Below are positions 1 to 8,087 of a stretch of DNA of 29,312 nucleotides, piece by piece. The notes below the pieces were generated by a model. That model made no database searches. It saw nothing but the letters and a program-made list of their open reading frames with translations, and had not been told where the DNA came from. This stretch comes from an uncultured Acetobacteraceae bacterium (lineage in GTDB: Bacteria > Pseudomonadota > Alphaproteobacteria > Acetobacterales > Acetobacteraceae), in the NCBI GenBank assembly GCA_937930165.1, contig CALGVL010000052.1, positions 1 to 29,312 on the forward strand, read 5' to 3'. Position numbers and translations under genes: made by a program. Numbering within the stretch: position 1 is the first letter of the stretch; the number at the start of each line of letters is the position of its first letter.

Positions 1-1978
1 CATTCGCCACGCGGATCCCCTGCGTCTCGCCGAAACCCCGGCCGATGGCGGCGAAGACGCTGTCCTGCGCCGCGGTCCGGTCCTCGAAGGGCTTCATCCG
101 GGCGACCATGAAGGCGGAATTCGACTGCGCCCCGCCATCGATCAGGGAGAAGCCAACGATGGAGAGCACATCCTGGATCGCGTGATTCCCCTCCAGGATC
201 TTCTCCACCTGGATCGCCGCGTCGCGCGTGCGGTTGACACTGGCGCCCTGGGGAAGCTGGAGCTGGATGAAGAAGGCGCCCTGATCCTCCTGCGGCAGGA
301 AGCCCTGGGGGGTCTTGGCGGCGATGGACCAGATGCCGAAGGCGAAGCCCGCGGTCAGCAGCAGCGCCAGGGCGGAGATGCGGACCAGCCGCCGCACCAC
401 CGCCGCATAGCCGTCCCGCACCTTGTCGATGCCGCGCAGGACGTACTTGATCGGCCCCCGCTTCGGTCCGGTATGCCGCAGCACCAGGGCGCAGAGGGCC
501 GGGGAGAGGGTCAGCGCATTGATGGCGGAGATCAGCATCGCCACGCTGATCGTCACCGCGAATTGCCGGAACAGCGCGCCGGAGATGCCCGGGATGAAGG
601 CCACCGGCACGAAGACCGAGAGCAGGACCAGGGTGATCGCGATGATCGGTCCGGTGATCTCCCGCATGGCCTTCTTGGTGGCCTCCGCGGGGGAGAGTTC
701 CGGATGCTCCTCCATCACCCGCTCGACATTCTCCACCACCACGATCGCATCGTCCACGACGATGCCGATGGCGAGCACCATGGCGAGGAGGGAGATGGTG
801 TTGGCCGTGAAGCCCACCATCAGCAGCACGGCGAAGGTGCCGATCAGGCTGACCGGGACGGCGACGGTCGGGATGATGGTGGCGCGCAGGCTGCCGAGGA
901 ACAGGTAGACCACCAGCACGACCAGCACGAAGGCTTCCAGCAAGGTCTTGATGACCTCGCGGATCGTATCCATGACGAAGTCGGAACTGTCATAGACGAC
1001 CTTGTACTTCACCCCCTCCGGGAAGCGCTGGGAGAGGTTCTCAAGCGTCTGCCGCACCGACTTCGCCACCTGCACCGCATTGGCGCCGGGGGAGAGATAG
1101 ACGCCCATGGTCACGGTCGGGCGGCCGTTCAGCCGGGCCTCCGTATCCATGTTGGAAGCGCCCAGTTCCACCTGTGCCACGTCGCGGACGCGCAGGATGG
1201 AGCCGTCCGGATTGGCGCGGATGACGATGTCGCCGAACTGCTCGGGCGAGGTGAGGCGGCCCTGGGTCTGGATGTTGAGCTGGAACTGCTGGTCCTCGCT
1301 GATCGGCCGGGCGCCGATGCGTCCGACCGCCGCCTGCACGTTCTGCGCCTGGATCGCCTGGATGATGTCCTGCGGCGTGACGTTCAGGCTGATCAGCCGG
1401 TCCACCTCGAACCAGATGCGCATGGAATAGTCCATGGCGCCGAACAGGCTCACCTGGCCCACCCCCGGCACGCGGGCCAGGGTATCGATCATGTTGATGG
1501 TAGCGTAATTGGACAGGAACAGCGGGTCCTGCTGCCCGGTCTCGGAATAGAGCGCGAGGAACTGCAGCACCGAGGAGGACTGCTTGCGGACCGTTACGCC
1601 GCTCCGCTGCACTTCCTGCGGCAGGCGCGCCAGGATTGCCTGCACCCGGTTGTTGACATTGACCGTGTTGATGTCCGGATTGGTGCCGAGGGCGAAGGTG
1701 ACGTTCAGCGTGTAGCTGCCGTCATTGGCACTGTTGGACCGCATGTACAGCATGCGGTCGGCGCCGTTCACTGCGCTCTCAATCGGCTGGGCGACCGTCG
1801 CCTCCACCACCGCGGCGGAGGCGCCGGGATAGCGCGCCGTAACCGAGACCTGCGGCGGGACGATGTCCGGGAACTGGCTGACCGGGATGGAGAACATGGC
1901 CAGCAGCCCGGCCAGCGTCATCACGATGGAGATGACGATGGCCAGCCTGGGCCGGTCGATGAAGATGCCGGAGATCAT
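1..1978 (-). CDS. RND multidrug efflux permease, HAE1/AcrB type (3' part outside window)
   Basis: Inner-membrane pump of a tripartite RND efflux system, expected to exchange protons for drugs or other hydrophobic compounds. The first 659 residues are present; the rest (a full protein is about 1040 residues) lies beyond the left edge. The start reads MISGIFIDRP, matching the family's usual N-terminus. After the large periplasmic loop the conserved TM4 segment GIVVDDAIVVVENVER is visible, with the proton-relay aspartate pair at residues 409-410. The ATG lies 4 bp after the stop of the fusion-protein gene, so the two are certainly one operon. The outer-membrane channel gene, if present, would lie further left. 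The substrate cannot be told from sequence. HAE1 type is favoured over heavy-metal type by the N-terminus and by the partner. Confidence 0.95.
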   Translation of the reverse strand, partial: MISGIFIDRPRLAIVISIVMTLAGLLAMFSIPVSQFPDIVPPQVSVTARYPGASAAVVEATVAQPIESAVNGADRMLYMRSNSANDGSYTLNVTFALGTNPDINTVNVNNRVQAILARLPQEVQRSGVTVRKQSSSVLQFLALYSETGQQDPLFLSNYATINMIDTLARVPGVGQVSLFGAMDYSMRIWFEVDRLISLNVTPQDIIQAIQAQNVQAAVGRIGARPISEDQQFQLNIQTQGRLTSPEQFGDIVIRANPDGSILRVRDVAQVELGASNMDTEARLNGRPTVTMGVYLSPGANAVQVAKSVRQTLENLSQRFPEGVKYKVVYDSSDFVMDTIREVIKTLLEAFVLVVLVVYLFLGSLRATIIPTVAVPVSLIGTFAVLLMVGFTANTISLLAMVLAIGIVVDDAIVVVENVERVMEEHPELSPAEATKKAMREITGPIIAITLVLLSVFVPVAFIPGISGALFRQFAVTISVAMLISAINALTLSPALCALVLRHTGPKRGPIKYVLRGIDKVRDGYAAVVRRLVRISALALLLTAGFAFGIWSIAAKTPQGFLPQEDQGAFFIQLQLPQGASVNRTRDAAIQVEKILEGNHAIQDVLSIVGFSLIDGGAQSNSAFMVARMKPFEDRTAAQDSVFAAIGRGFGETQGIRVAN

Positions 1979-1982
1979 CGGA

Positions 1983-3158
1983 TCAGCCCTGCCGGGTGCT
2001 GGCGGCGGCGGGAGCCGGCGCGGCGGGCGCGCCGGCCGGGGCCGGGTTCACCGGCTGGCCGGGGCGGACGCGCTGCAGTCCCTCGGCGATGACGCTCTCG
2101 CCGCCCTGCAGGCCCTGCTCGATCACCGCCTGCTCCGCAGTGCTGCGGCCGAGGGTGACATTGCGGCGCTCGGCCTTGTTCCCCTCGCCGACGATGAAGA
2201 CGTAATTGCCCCCCTGGTCCTGCAGCACGGCGGCGCGCGGGATGACGATGGCCTGCACCGGCTCGGCGCCCTCGACAAGGACACTGACGAAGAGGCCGTC
2301 GATCAGCTCCCGGTCGCTGCCGGCACCCGGCTGCGTCTCGTCGCGGCGCGGGTTCGGGATCTCGGCGCGGAGCAGGATGGTGTCGGTGCTGCGGTCGATA
2401 TGGGTGTCGACAAAGACCACTCGGCCGGGATGCGGATAGAGCCGCCCATCTGCCAGCCGCACCCGTACCACCACGGCGGAGAGGCCGCCCCGCGACTCAT
2501 AGCGCTTGCTCAGCTCCTGAACGGCACGGGAGCTGACGGTGAAAGCCACCCGCATCGGGTCCTGGCTGACGATGGTGGCCAGCGGCTCGGTCAGGGTCGG
2601 CGAGACGACATTGCCCGGCGTATAGGTGGCGCGGCCGATCCGGCCGTCGATCGGCGAGGCGATGTCGGTGTAGCCCAGGTTGATCTCCGCGACCCGCACC
2701 TGCGCCTGGGCGCCGAGGAGCTGAGCTGCCGCCGTGCGCTCCTGCGCCTGGGCATTGTCCAGCGCCGCCTGGGTTCCGGCGCCGGTCTGCCGCAGCTCCC
2801 GCGCGCGTTGCAGCGCCACCTGGGCGTTCTGCAGCGTCGCCTGGGCGGAGGCGACGCTCGCCCGTGCCTGCTCCAGCTGCGCCTCGAAGGGGGCTTTCTC
2901 CAGACGGAACAGGATATCTCCCGCCTTCACCTCCTGGCCCTCCTGGAACAGGCGCGCCTCCAGGAAGCCGGTGACGCGGGCACGGATGTCCACGCGGTTG
3001 ATCGCCTCGATCCGGCCCGTGAATTCCGTGCTCTCGGTGACGGGCTTGCGTTCCGCCGTCACCACGCCGACCGCGGGCGGACCCTGCGGGCCGAATTGCG
3101 CCTGCGCCGGCGGCAGGGCGAGGAGGAGAAGGAGCAGCGCAAGGGAAAGGCGATGCAT
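1983..3158 (-). CDS. RND efflux periplasmic adaptor (membrane-fusion protein, AcrA/MexA type)
   Basis: Periplasmic adaptor that links the RND permease to an outer-membrane channel. It is 391 aa, a normal length. The start ATG at 3158 gives MHRLSLALLLLLLALPPAQA, a signal peptide with a hydrophobic core ending in AQA. The frame stays open upstream to about 3770, but that stretch has no family similarity. Residues of about 40-100 form the first half of the lipoyl/barrel-sandwich domain (TGRIEAINRVDIRARVTGFL), followed by an alanine/glutamine-rich alpha-hairpin (about 95-160), the second lipoyl half (IASPIDGRIGRATYTPGNVV) and the beta-barrel. The C-terminus is a proline/alanine-rich tail. The permease start follows the stop by 4 bp. 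Divergent transcription from an SMP-30-like gene leaves about 310 bp for shared control. Confidence 0.93.
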   Translation of the reverse strand: MHRLSLALLLLLLALPPAQAQFGPQGPPAVGVVTAERKPVTESTEFTGRIEAINRVDIRARVTGFLEARLFQEGQEVKAGDILFRLEKAPFEAQLEQARASVASAQATLQNAQVALQRARELRQTGAGTQAALDNAQAQERTAAAQLLGAQAQVRVAEINLGYTDIASPIDGRIGRATYTPGNVVSPTLTEPLATIVSQDPMRVAFTVSSRAVQELSKRYESRGGLSAVVVRVRLADGRLYPHPGRVVFVDTHIDRSTDTILLRAEIPNPRRDETQPGAGSDRELIDGLFVSVLVEGAEPVQAIVIPRAAVLQDQGGNYVFIVGEGNKAERRNVTLGRSTAEQAVIEQGLQGGESVIAEGLQRVRPGQPVNPAPAGAPAAPAPAAASTRQG

Positions 3159-3468
3159 CGGAGGCGGCTTCCCAGGGAAGCTGGCGCGTGCTGCGCCAGC
3201 GAAGAAGGAGGGGACAGATAGGCGTGCGTGGCGCTGCCGCAACCATGCCACCCCTGCATAGGGATCACGGCAGCCCCGAAGGGCGTGCGGGCCGGGCGTC
3301 CTATGTGCCGTCGATTGGGCTGGTGGGCATATGGTCCCGGCGCTTTGCTTTATTGACTCAGTGGTCGATAGAAGGGCGCTATATCTAGAATGGCAACCGG
3401 GCGCGCAACAAGACAGATGCCGGCGAGGCCCGCTTGCCGCCTGGGAGCAGGAGAGGCAGGTTGCCCGC
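3159..3468. other. Divergent intergenic region, RND operon / SMP-30 gene
   Basis: About 310 bp between two divergent genes. It should hold both promoters. The right half (about 3340-3400) is clearly more AT-rich than its surroundings and contains an operator-like inverted repeat, listed separately. No adjacent regulator gene (TetR, MarR or LysR) is present. No convincing small gene was seen. Confidence 0.5.
3349..3373. promoter_or_regulatory. Operator-like inverted repeat overlapping a -35-like TTGACT
   Basis: The half-sites TTTATTGAC (3349-3357) and GTCGATAGA (3364-3372) match as inverted repeats at 7 of 9 positions, with a 6-bp spacer. The left arm contains TTGACT, which resembles a -35 element. 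A dyad of this size in the control region of an RND efflux operon fits a TetR-type repressor site, but no regulator gene is adjacent. This is inference from pattern and context only. Confidence 0.3.
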
Positions 3469-4374
3469 ATGTGGTTCGCCCCGCCCCGTGAGATTCCGAC
3501 CCGCCTCTTTTCCTCCCTGCCTGCGGCGCATCGCCGCCCGCGGCGCACCGCCTGGTCCGATGCAAATCGCGGCGGGGCGGAGATCGACAGCTTCCTGGAA
3601 GGCCCCTGCTTCGACCGGGCCGGGAATTTCCTGGTCACCGATGTCCCGAACGGCCGGGTCTTCCGTGTCGGCCCCAGGGACTGGGACCTGGTGGCGGAGT
3701 ATGACGGCTGGCCGAACGGCATGGCGGCCGGGCCGTCGCAGGGCCCGCATGCCGGCTCCCTGCTCATCACCGATTACCGGCATGGGCTGCTGAGCCTGGA
3801 CCCGGCGACGGGCGCCATGGCCCCGGTGCTGGAAACCGTGCTGTCCGAGAGCTTCAAGGGGCTGAACGACCTGGTGCTGCAGGCCGATGGCTGCATCCTG
3901 TTCACCGACCAGGGGCAGAGCGGGCTGCAGGATCCCTCCGGCCGGGTCTGGCGGCTGTGGCCGGACGGGCGGATCGACCGGCTGATCGGCAATGGGCCGA
4001 GCCCCAACGGCATCGCCCTGAACCGGGCCGGGACACATTGCTATGTGGCGATGACCCGCTCCTGCGAGGTCTGGCGCTTCGCGCTGCGGCCGGATGCGGT
4101 GGTGGGCAAGGCGAACTGCTTCGTCCGCATCCCCGCCGGCACCTCCGGCCCGGACGGGCTGGCGGTGGATGCCTATGACCGGCTGTTCGTGGCCAATCCG
4201 GGGCATGGGCAGGTCTGGGGCGTCGATCCACATGGCCAGATTGTGTTGCGGGTGGACTGCACTGCCTTCGGCCGGCACAGCACCAATTGCTGCTTCGCCC
4301 CGGATGGCCGGACGCTGCTGATCACCGAAAGCGCCAGCGGACGCGTGCTGGCCGCAGAGATCCCGCCCCCCTGA
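3469..4374 (+). CDS. SMP-30/gluconolactonase (LRE) family protein
   Basis: Predicted six-bladed beta-propeller of the SMP-30/regucalcin/gluconolactonase family, whose members hydrolyse sugar lactones or other esters using one divalent cation. It is 301 aa, normal for the family. The four metal-ligand positions fit the family pattern: E44 in FLEGPCFDRAGN, N133 in GLNDLVL, N180 in GPSPNGIAL and D229 in SGPDGLAVD. No signal peptide is apparent, so a cytoplasmic enzyme is expected. The start ATG at 3469 is chosen because AGGAG-rich sequence lies about 10 bp upstream; an in-frame GTG/ATG further upstream (about 3331) adds 46 unlike residues. It is monocistronic, between the divergent RND operon and a convergent universal stress gene. 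The substrate is unknown. Confidence 0.88.
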   Translation: MWFAPPREIPTRLFSSLPAAHRRPRRTAWSDANRGGAEIDSFLEGPCFDRAGNFLVTDVPNGRVFRVGPRDWDLVAEYDGWPNGMAAGPSQGPHAGSLLITDYRHGLLSLDPATGAMAPVLETVLSESFKGLNDLVLQADGCILFTDQGQSGLQDPSGRVWRLWPDGRIDRLIGNGPSPNGIALNRAGTHCYVAMTRSCEVWRFALRPDAVVGKANCFVRIPAGTSGPDGLAVDAYDRLFVANPGHGQVWGVDPHGQIVLRVDCTAFGRHSTNCCFAPDGRTLLITESASGRVLAAEIPPP

Positions 4375-4606
4375 TATCCCCGGGCACCACTGGCCTTGCC
4401 GGACGGGGCGTGGTGAAGCTGCCCGCCCTGCCGATGGTCCTGGATTGCGAGCACCCGGCCGCCAGGCGCGATCTGGCGCCGCCGGGGGTGGACAAAGCCA
4501 CGGTCGCGGCGGAACCGGGCTGCGGCGCCGAGGAGATCGCGGCGCGGCGGGAGGCCGGGGTGGTTTGCGGCACGGGGGGGCGGGCAGGGGGCAGACGCAA
4601 GCTGCC
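4375..4606. other. Intergenic region between convergent genes
   Basis: 232 bp between the SMP-30 gene and the convergent stress-protein gene. All frames are fairly open because of the very high GC content, but no start with a ribosome-binding site or recognisable protein segment was found. No strong T-tailed hairpin was seen either. Confidence 0.4.
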
Positions 4607-5440
4607 TCAGTGCAACGCGAAGACCGTGCAAGGCGCGTCCCGCAGCAGAGGCCGGGTGGAGGTCCCAAGGAACAGGGCGCGCAATCCGGTGTGTTCGAAG
4701 GCGCCCATGACCAGCAGCCTTGCCTTCAAGTTCCGTGCTTCGGCCAGCAGAAGTTCCGCCGGCTGGTCGCTGGTGACGGGCCATTCCTCCACCGCCTTGC
4801 CATGCCGGCGCAGGAAGGCCGCGCCCTCCGCTGCCAGCTGCGCCGCCTCCGCCCGATCCTCGGCGGCGGCGAGCAGCTTCACCCGCGATCCCTCGGCCAG
4901 GCCAAGCAGGGCGAAGAGCTGCAGGGCGCGCATGGCAGGCGCCGAGCCGTCATAGCCGATCAGCACCGGCGCCTCCGTCCCCATGGGGGCGCCGGGCGGT
5001 ACGACCAGCAGAGGCCGGCCACCCTGCTGCAGCAGGAATTCGATGGCCGGGGCGATGCCGTCCTCGGCTTCCTCCTGCCCCAGGCTGCTGTCGCGGCCGA
5101 GCACGATCAGGTCGTGCTGCGCTCCGGCGCGCAGCAGGGCCGGTTCGGGGGCGCCCTCCAGCCGCAGCACCTCAAAGGACAGGTCCCCGGCCTTCCGCCG
5201 GCATGCCTCCAGGACGGCACGGGCCTCGGCCTCCGCCTTCTCGGCCAGGGCGGCATTGCGGCGCTCGGCATAGGCGGCGGCACCGATTGGCACCGCCTCG
5301 CTGGCATCCGGCGGGGGGCGGTCCAGTATGGCGGCGGCGGTCACCTTCGCCCCGGTGCGCCGGGCCAGGGCGAAGCAGATGTCGCAAGCGGCCATCGCGC
5401 CGGGAGTGTCGTCCAGAACCAGAAGGATGCTGCGCAGCAT
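4607..5440 (-). CDS. Universal stress protein, tandem UspA domains
   Basis: Cytoplasmic stress protein with two consecutive Usp (adenine-nucleotide-binding alpha/beta) domains, 277 aa, the usual size of tandem-domain members. Domain 1 (residues 1-150) begins MLRSILLVLDD and contains LIVLGRDS, then a degenerate loop and RPLLVVPPG. Domain 2 (about 158-277) begins VLIGYDGSAPAM and carries the ATP-binding type motif LVMGAFEHTG...FLGTST, close to the consensus G-2x-G-9x-G(S/T). The second domain therefore looks nucleotide-binding, while the first has a less canonical loop. The start at 5440 is preceded by a GGAGA-like site. The gene begins 32 bp after the MFS stop, so it is probably the last gene of the amidinotransferase-dehydrogenase-MFS operon. 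Confidence 0.9.
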   Translation of the reverse strand: MLRSILLVLDDTPGAMAACDICFALARRTGAKVTAAAILDRPPPDASEAVPIGAAAYAERRNAALAEKAEAEARAVLEACRRKAGDLSFEVLRLEGAPEPALLRAGAQHDLIVLGRDSSLGQEEAEDGIAPAIEFLLQQGGRPLLVVPPGAPMGTEAPVLIGYDGSAPAMRALQLFALLGLAEGSRVKLLAAAEDRAEAAQLAAEGAAFLRRHGKAVEEWPVTSDQPAELLLAEARNLKARLLVMGAFEHTGLRALFLGTSTRPLLRDAPCTVFALH

Positions 5441-5472
5441 GGCGTCCGTCCTTGTCTCCGTCAGTCCCCAGC

Positions 5473-6696
5473 CTAATGCCGCCTCAGCAGCAGGAAAGCT
5501 GCGGAGCAGGCTAGCAACGCCACCGCGAAGCTGCCGAGCGCCGCCGCCACCCCGCCCCAGGCCGCCGCGAGGCCGGAGATACCCTGCAGAACCGCGGCGC
5601 CGCCGAAGAAGGACATGTTCTGGGCGGAGAGCGCCCGGCCCGTCTGCTCCGGCGGCACCGCCGCGCGAGCGAGAGAGAAGGTGAGTACCTGGAAGGAGAT
5701 GACAAGGCCGAAGGCGAACAGCACCACCGTGTCGAAGACCGGCGGCAGCATCGGCAGGCCGAGCAGGGTGGAGAGCGCGCCCCCCGGCCCCCCGGCCAGC
5801 AGCAGGAAGATCAGCCCGGCCACGGCGACATGGCTGCCGACCAGCAGGGCGACGCGGTGCCCCACCGCCCGGTCCACCATCCCGGCCAGGGCCGGCCCAA
5901 GGGTCAGGGCCACGGTGCAGAGCAGCAGGGCATTCCCTGCCTCCACCCGCGACAGCCCCTTCACCTCCATCAGCCAGGGTCCGCCCCACAGCCCGCGCAC
6001 GCCGAGCACCACGGCGAAGCTGGCGAAGACAAAGACCATCAGCGCCCGCATGGAGGGGGAGACGGCGATTGTCAGCACCTCCCGCGCATCATGCCAGAGG
6101 GAGCGGGGCGCGGTGCGCGGCGGCGGCGGCTGCCGGACCGTCGCCGTCACCGCCAGCCAGGTGAGGCCGGCCAGCAGCGCGGCCGCCCAGAAGCCGGCCC
6201 GCCAGCCCTGCCATTCCACCAGCAGCGCCAGCGGGCTGGCCGAGAGCAGCATGCCGGAGTTACCCACCGCCTGGATCACCCCGGACCAGAGGACGAAGCC
6301 GGTTGCGGAGGTGGCCCGCGCGGCGTAGGTCATCGGGCACATCAGCATGCCCGAACAGCCGATCCCCAGCACGATCTGGGCCAGCAGCATCGTCCAGGCC
6401 CCGGGTGCGAGCGCCGCCGCCACCGCCCCCGCCCCGGCGATGCCGAGCAGGGTCAACGAGGTTCGCCGCACCCCGTAGCGGTCCAGCGCCACGCCCACCG
6501 GGATCATCGCCAGGGCGAAGGCCGCCGGGAAGGCGCCGGTCAGCGCCGCCAGCCCCTCCGCCGAGATGCCTAGGTCGCGCGAGAGCACATCCGCCGCCAC
6601 CGCCGGCAGGGTGCGCACGGCGTTGGAGAAGACATGCCCCAGCGCCAATACCAGGATGGGGAGGGCGACAGCCCCGCCCCGCTCAGCCCTGATCAA
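5473..6696 (-). CDS. MFS transporter
   Basis: Major facilitator superfamily inner-membrane transporter, 407 aa, with about twelve hydrophobic segments in two halves. The loop after TM2 carries the motif-A pattern GVALDRYGVRRT. The start is probably TTG at 6696, because no ATG or GTG lies near the first membrane segment (VALPILVLALGHVF) and the TTG overlaps the stop of the preceding dehydrogenase gene (TTGA). That overlap implies translational coupling, so the likely cargo is the substrate or product of the dehydrogenase or the amidinotransferase-like enzyme, perhaps an organic acid or amino-acid-like molecule. The CynX/NarK-like appearance does not identify a substrate. Confidence 0.88.
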   Translation of the reverse strand: MIRAERGGAVALPILVLALGHVFSNAVRTLPAVAADVLSRDLGISAEGLAALTGAFPAAFALAMIPVGVALDRYGVRRTSLTLLGIAGAGAVAAALAPGAWTMLLAQIVLGIGCSGMLMCPMTYAARATSATGFVLWSGVIQAVGNSGMLLSASPLALLVEWQGWRAGFWAAALLAGLTWLAVTATVRQPPPPRTAPRSLWHDAREVLTIAVSPSMRALMVFVFASFAVVLGVRGLWGGPWLMEVKGLSRVEAGNALLLCTVALTLGPALAGMVDRAVGHRVALLVGSHVAVAGLIFLLLAGGPGGALSTLLGLPMLPPVFDTVVLFAFGLVISFQVLTFSLARAAVPPEQTGRALSAQNMSFFGGAAVLQGISGLAAAWGGVAAALGSFAVALLACSAAFLLLRRH

Positions 6697-8087
6697 TTGC
6701 GGAACATCTTCCCGGGGTTGAGGATGCCCTTCGGGTCGAGGCTCGCCTTGATGCTGCGCATCACTGCCAGCGCCTCCGGCCCGTGCTCCTGTTCCAGGAA
6801 TTCCCGCTTGCCCAGGCCGACGCCGTGCTCGCCGGAGCAGGTGCCGCCCAGCGCCAGGCCACGGGCGACGATGCGCCGGTCCATCTCCCAGGCGCCTTCC
6901 AGCCCCTTCGGGTCGTTCGGGTCGAACAGCACCATCTGGTGGAAATTGCCGTCGCCGACATGGCCGACGATGCAGGTGGTGTGGCCGAGAGCCTCCGCCT
7001 CCTCCTTGGCGCCGACCAGCGCCTCGGCGAGGCGGGAGATCGGCACGCAGACATCGGTGGTCAGCGCCCGCCAGCCCGGCTTCAGCGCCACCCCGGCCCA
7101 GTAGGCATCATGCCGCGCCTTCCAGAGCCGGTTGCGCGCCTCGGCATCCGTGGCCCAGGAGAAGCCGGTGCCACCATAGTCCTTGGCGATGGCCTCCACC
7201 GCCTCGGCCTGCTCCTTCACTCCGGCATAGGTGCCGTGGAATTCGAGGAAGAGGGTGGGGGCGGGGCGGTAGCCCTCCAGCTTGGAATACTTGATGCAGG
7301 CTCCCATCATGTCGGCATCGAGCAGCTCGATCCGCGCCACGGGGATGCCGGACTGCATGGTGGTGATGACCGTCTCCACCGCTGATTTCAGGTCCGGGAA
7401 TTGGCAGACGGCGGCGGACATCGCCTCTGGGATGCCGTGCAGGCGCAGGCGGATCTTGGTGATGACGCCGAGCGTGCCTTCGCTGCCGATGAAGAGGCGG
7501 GTCAGGTCGTAGCCATTGGAGGATTTCCGGGCACGGCTGCCGGTCTGGATGACGCGGCCATCGGCCAGCACCACCTCCAGGCCCAGCACATTCTCCTTGA
7601 TCGTGCCGTAGCGCACCGCATTGGTGCCGGAGGCACGCGTTGCGCACATGCCGCCGATGGTGCAGTGGCTGCCGGGATCCACCGGGAAGAACATGCCCTG
7701 GTCGCGCAGATGGTCGTTCAGCTGGTGCCGGGTGACGCCTGGCTCGATCAGGCAATCCATGTCCTCGGCATTGACTTCCAGGATCGCGGTCATGCGCGAG
7801 AGGTCGAGCGAGATGCCCCGCCGCACCGGGTTCACATGGCCTTCCAGGCTGGTGCCGGCGCCGAAGGGCACCACCGGCACGCCATGCTGGTTGCAGAGGG
7901 CGAGCAGGCGGCTGACCTCCTCCGTCGTTTCCACGAAGGCGACGGCATCGGGCAGGGTGGGCGGGGTCTGGTCCTCACCATGGCTGTGCTGCTCGCGGAC
8001 CGCCTGGGCGGTGGAGAGGCGGTCGCCGAGGAATTCGCGGGCGGCGGCGATCACCGCATCCACGGGGCGGGCGGGGATGGTGTTCAC
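6693..8087 (-). CDS. FAD-linked 2-hydroxyacid (D-lactate/glycolate type) dehydrogenase, GlcD family
   Basis: FAD-dependent oxidase/dehydrogenase of the GlcD / D-lactate dehydrogenase (cytochrome) family, 464 aa. The N-terminal PCMH-type FAD domain includes VPFGAGTSLEGHVNP, DPGSHCTIGGMCATRASG and FIGSEGTLGVITKIRLRL. The C-terminal cap domain includes CIVGHVGDGNFHQM and GTCSGEHGVGLGKREFL, and ends LDPKGILNPGKMFRN. These motifs carry FAD and the active-site His residues of the family. The start is GTG at 8087, chosen because a perfect AGGAGGA (8094-8100) lies 6 bp upstream and the GTG overlaps the previous stop (GTGA). An upstream ATG at 8126 would overlap the previous gene by 43 bp and lacks such a site. 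Electrons probably go to quinone or cytochrome. The exact hydroxyacid is unknown. Confidence 0.92.
   Translation of the reverse strand: MNTIPARPVDAVIAAAREFLGDRLSTAQAVREQHSHGEDQTPPTLPDAVAFVETTEEVSRLLALCNQHGVPVVPFGAGTSLEGHVNPVRRGISLDLSRMTAILEVNAEDMDCLIEPGVTRHQLNDHLRDQGMFFPVDPGSHCTIGGMCATRASGTNAVRYGTIKENVLGLEVVLADGRVIQTGSRARKSSNGYDLTRLFIGSEGTLGVITKIRLRLHGIPEAMSAAVCQFPDLKSAVETVITTMQSGIPVARIELLDADMMGACIKYSKLEGYRPAPTLFLEFHGTYAGVKEQAEAVEAIAKDYGGTGFSWATDAEARNRLWKARHDAYWAGVALKPGWRALTTDVCVPISRLAEALVGAKEEAEALGHTTCIVGHVGDGNFHQMVLFDPNDPKGLEGAWEMDRRIVARGLALGGTCSGEHGVGLGKREFLEQEHGPEALAVMRSIKASLDPKGILNPGKMFRN

Noticed and set aside
182..2092. Long plus-strand open frame opposite the RND permease
   Set aside because: Its translation is repetitive Asp/His/Arg-rich sequence with no domain, and the minus strand encodes a clear RND pump with the TM4 aspartate pair.
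3159..3770. N-terminal extension of the RND adaptor (204 more codons open upstream)
   Set aside because: The true start at 3158 gives a proper signal peptide, and the extension overlaps the SMP-30 gene.
4375..4606. Remnant gene between the SMP-30 and Usp genes
   Set aside because: All frames are open because of GC content. None has a ribosome-binding site or a recognisable motif.
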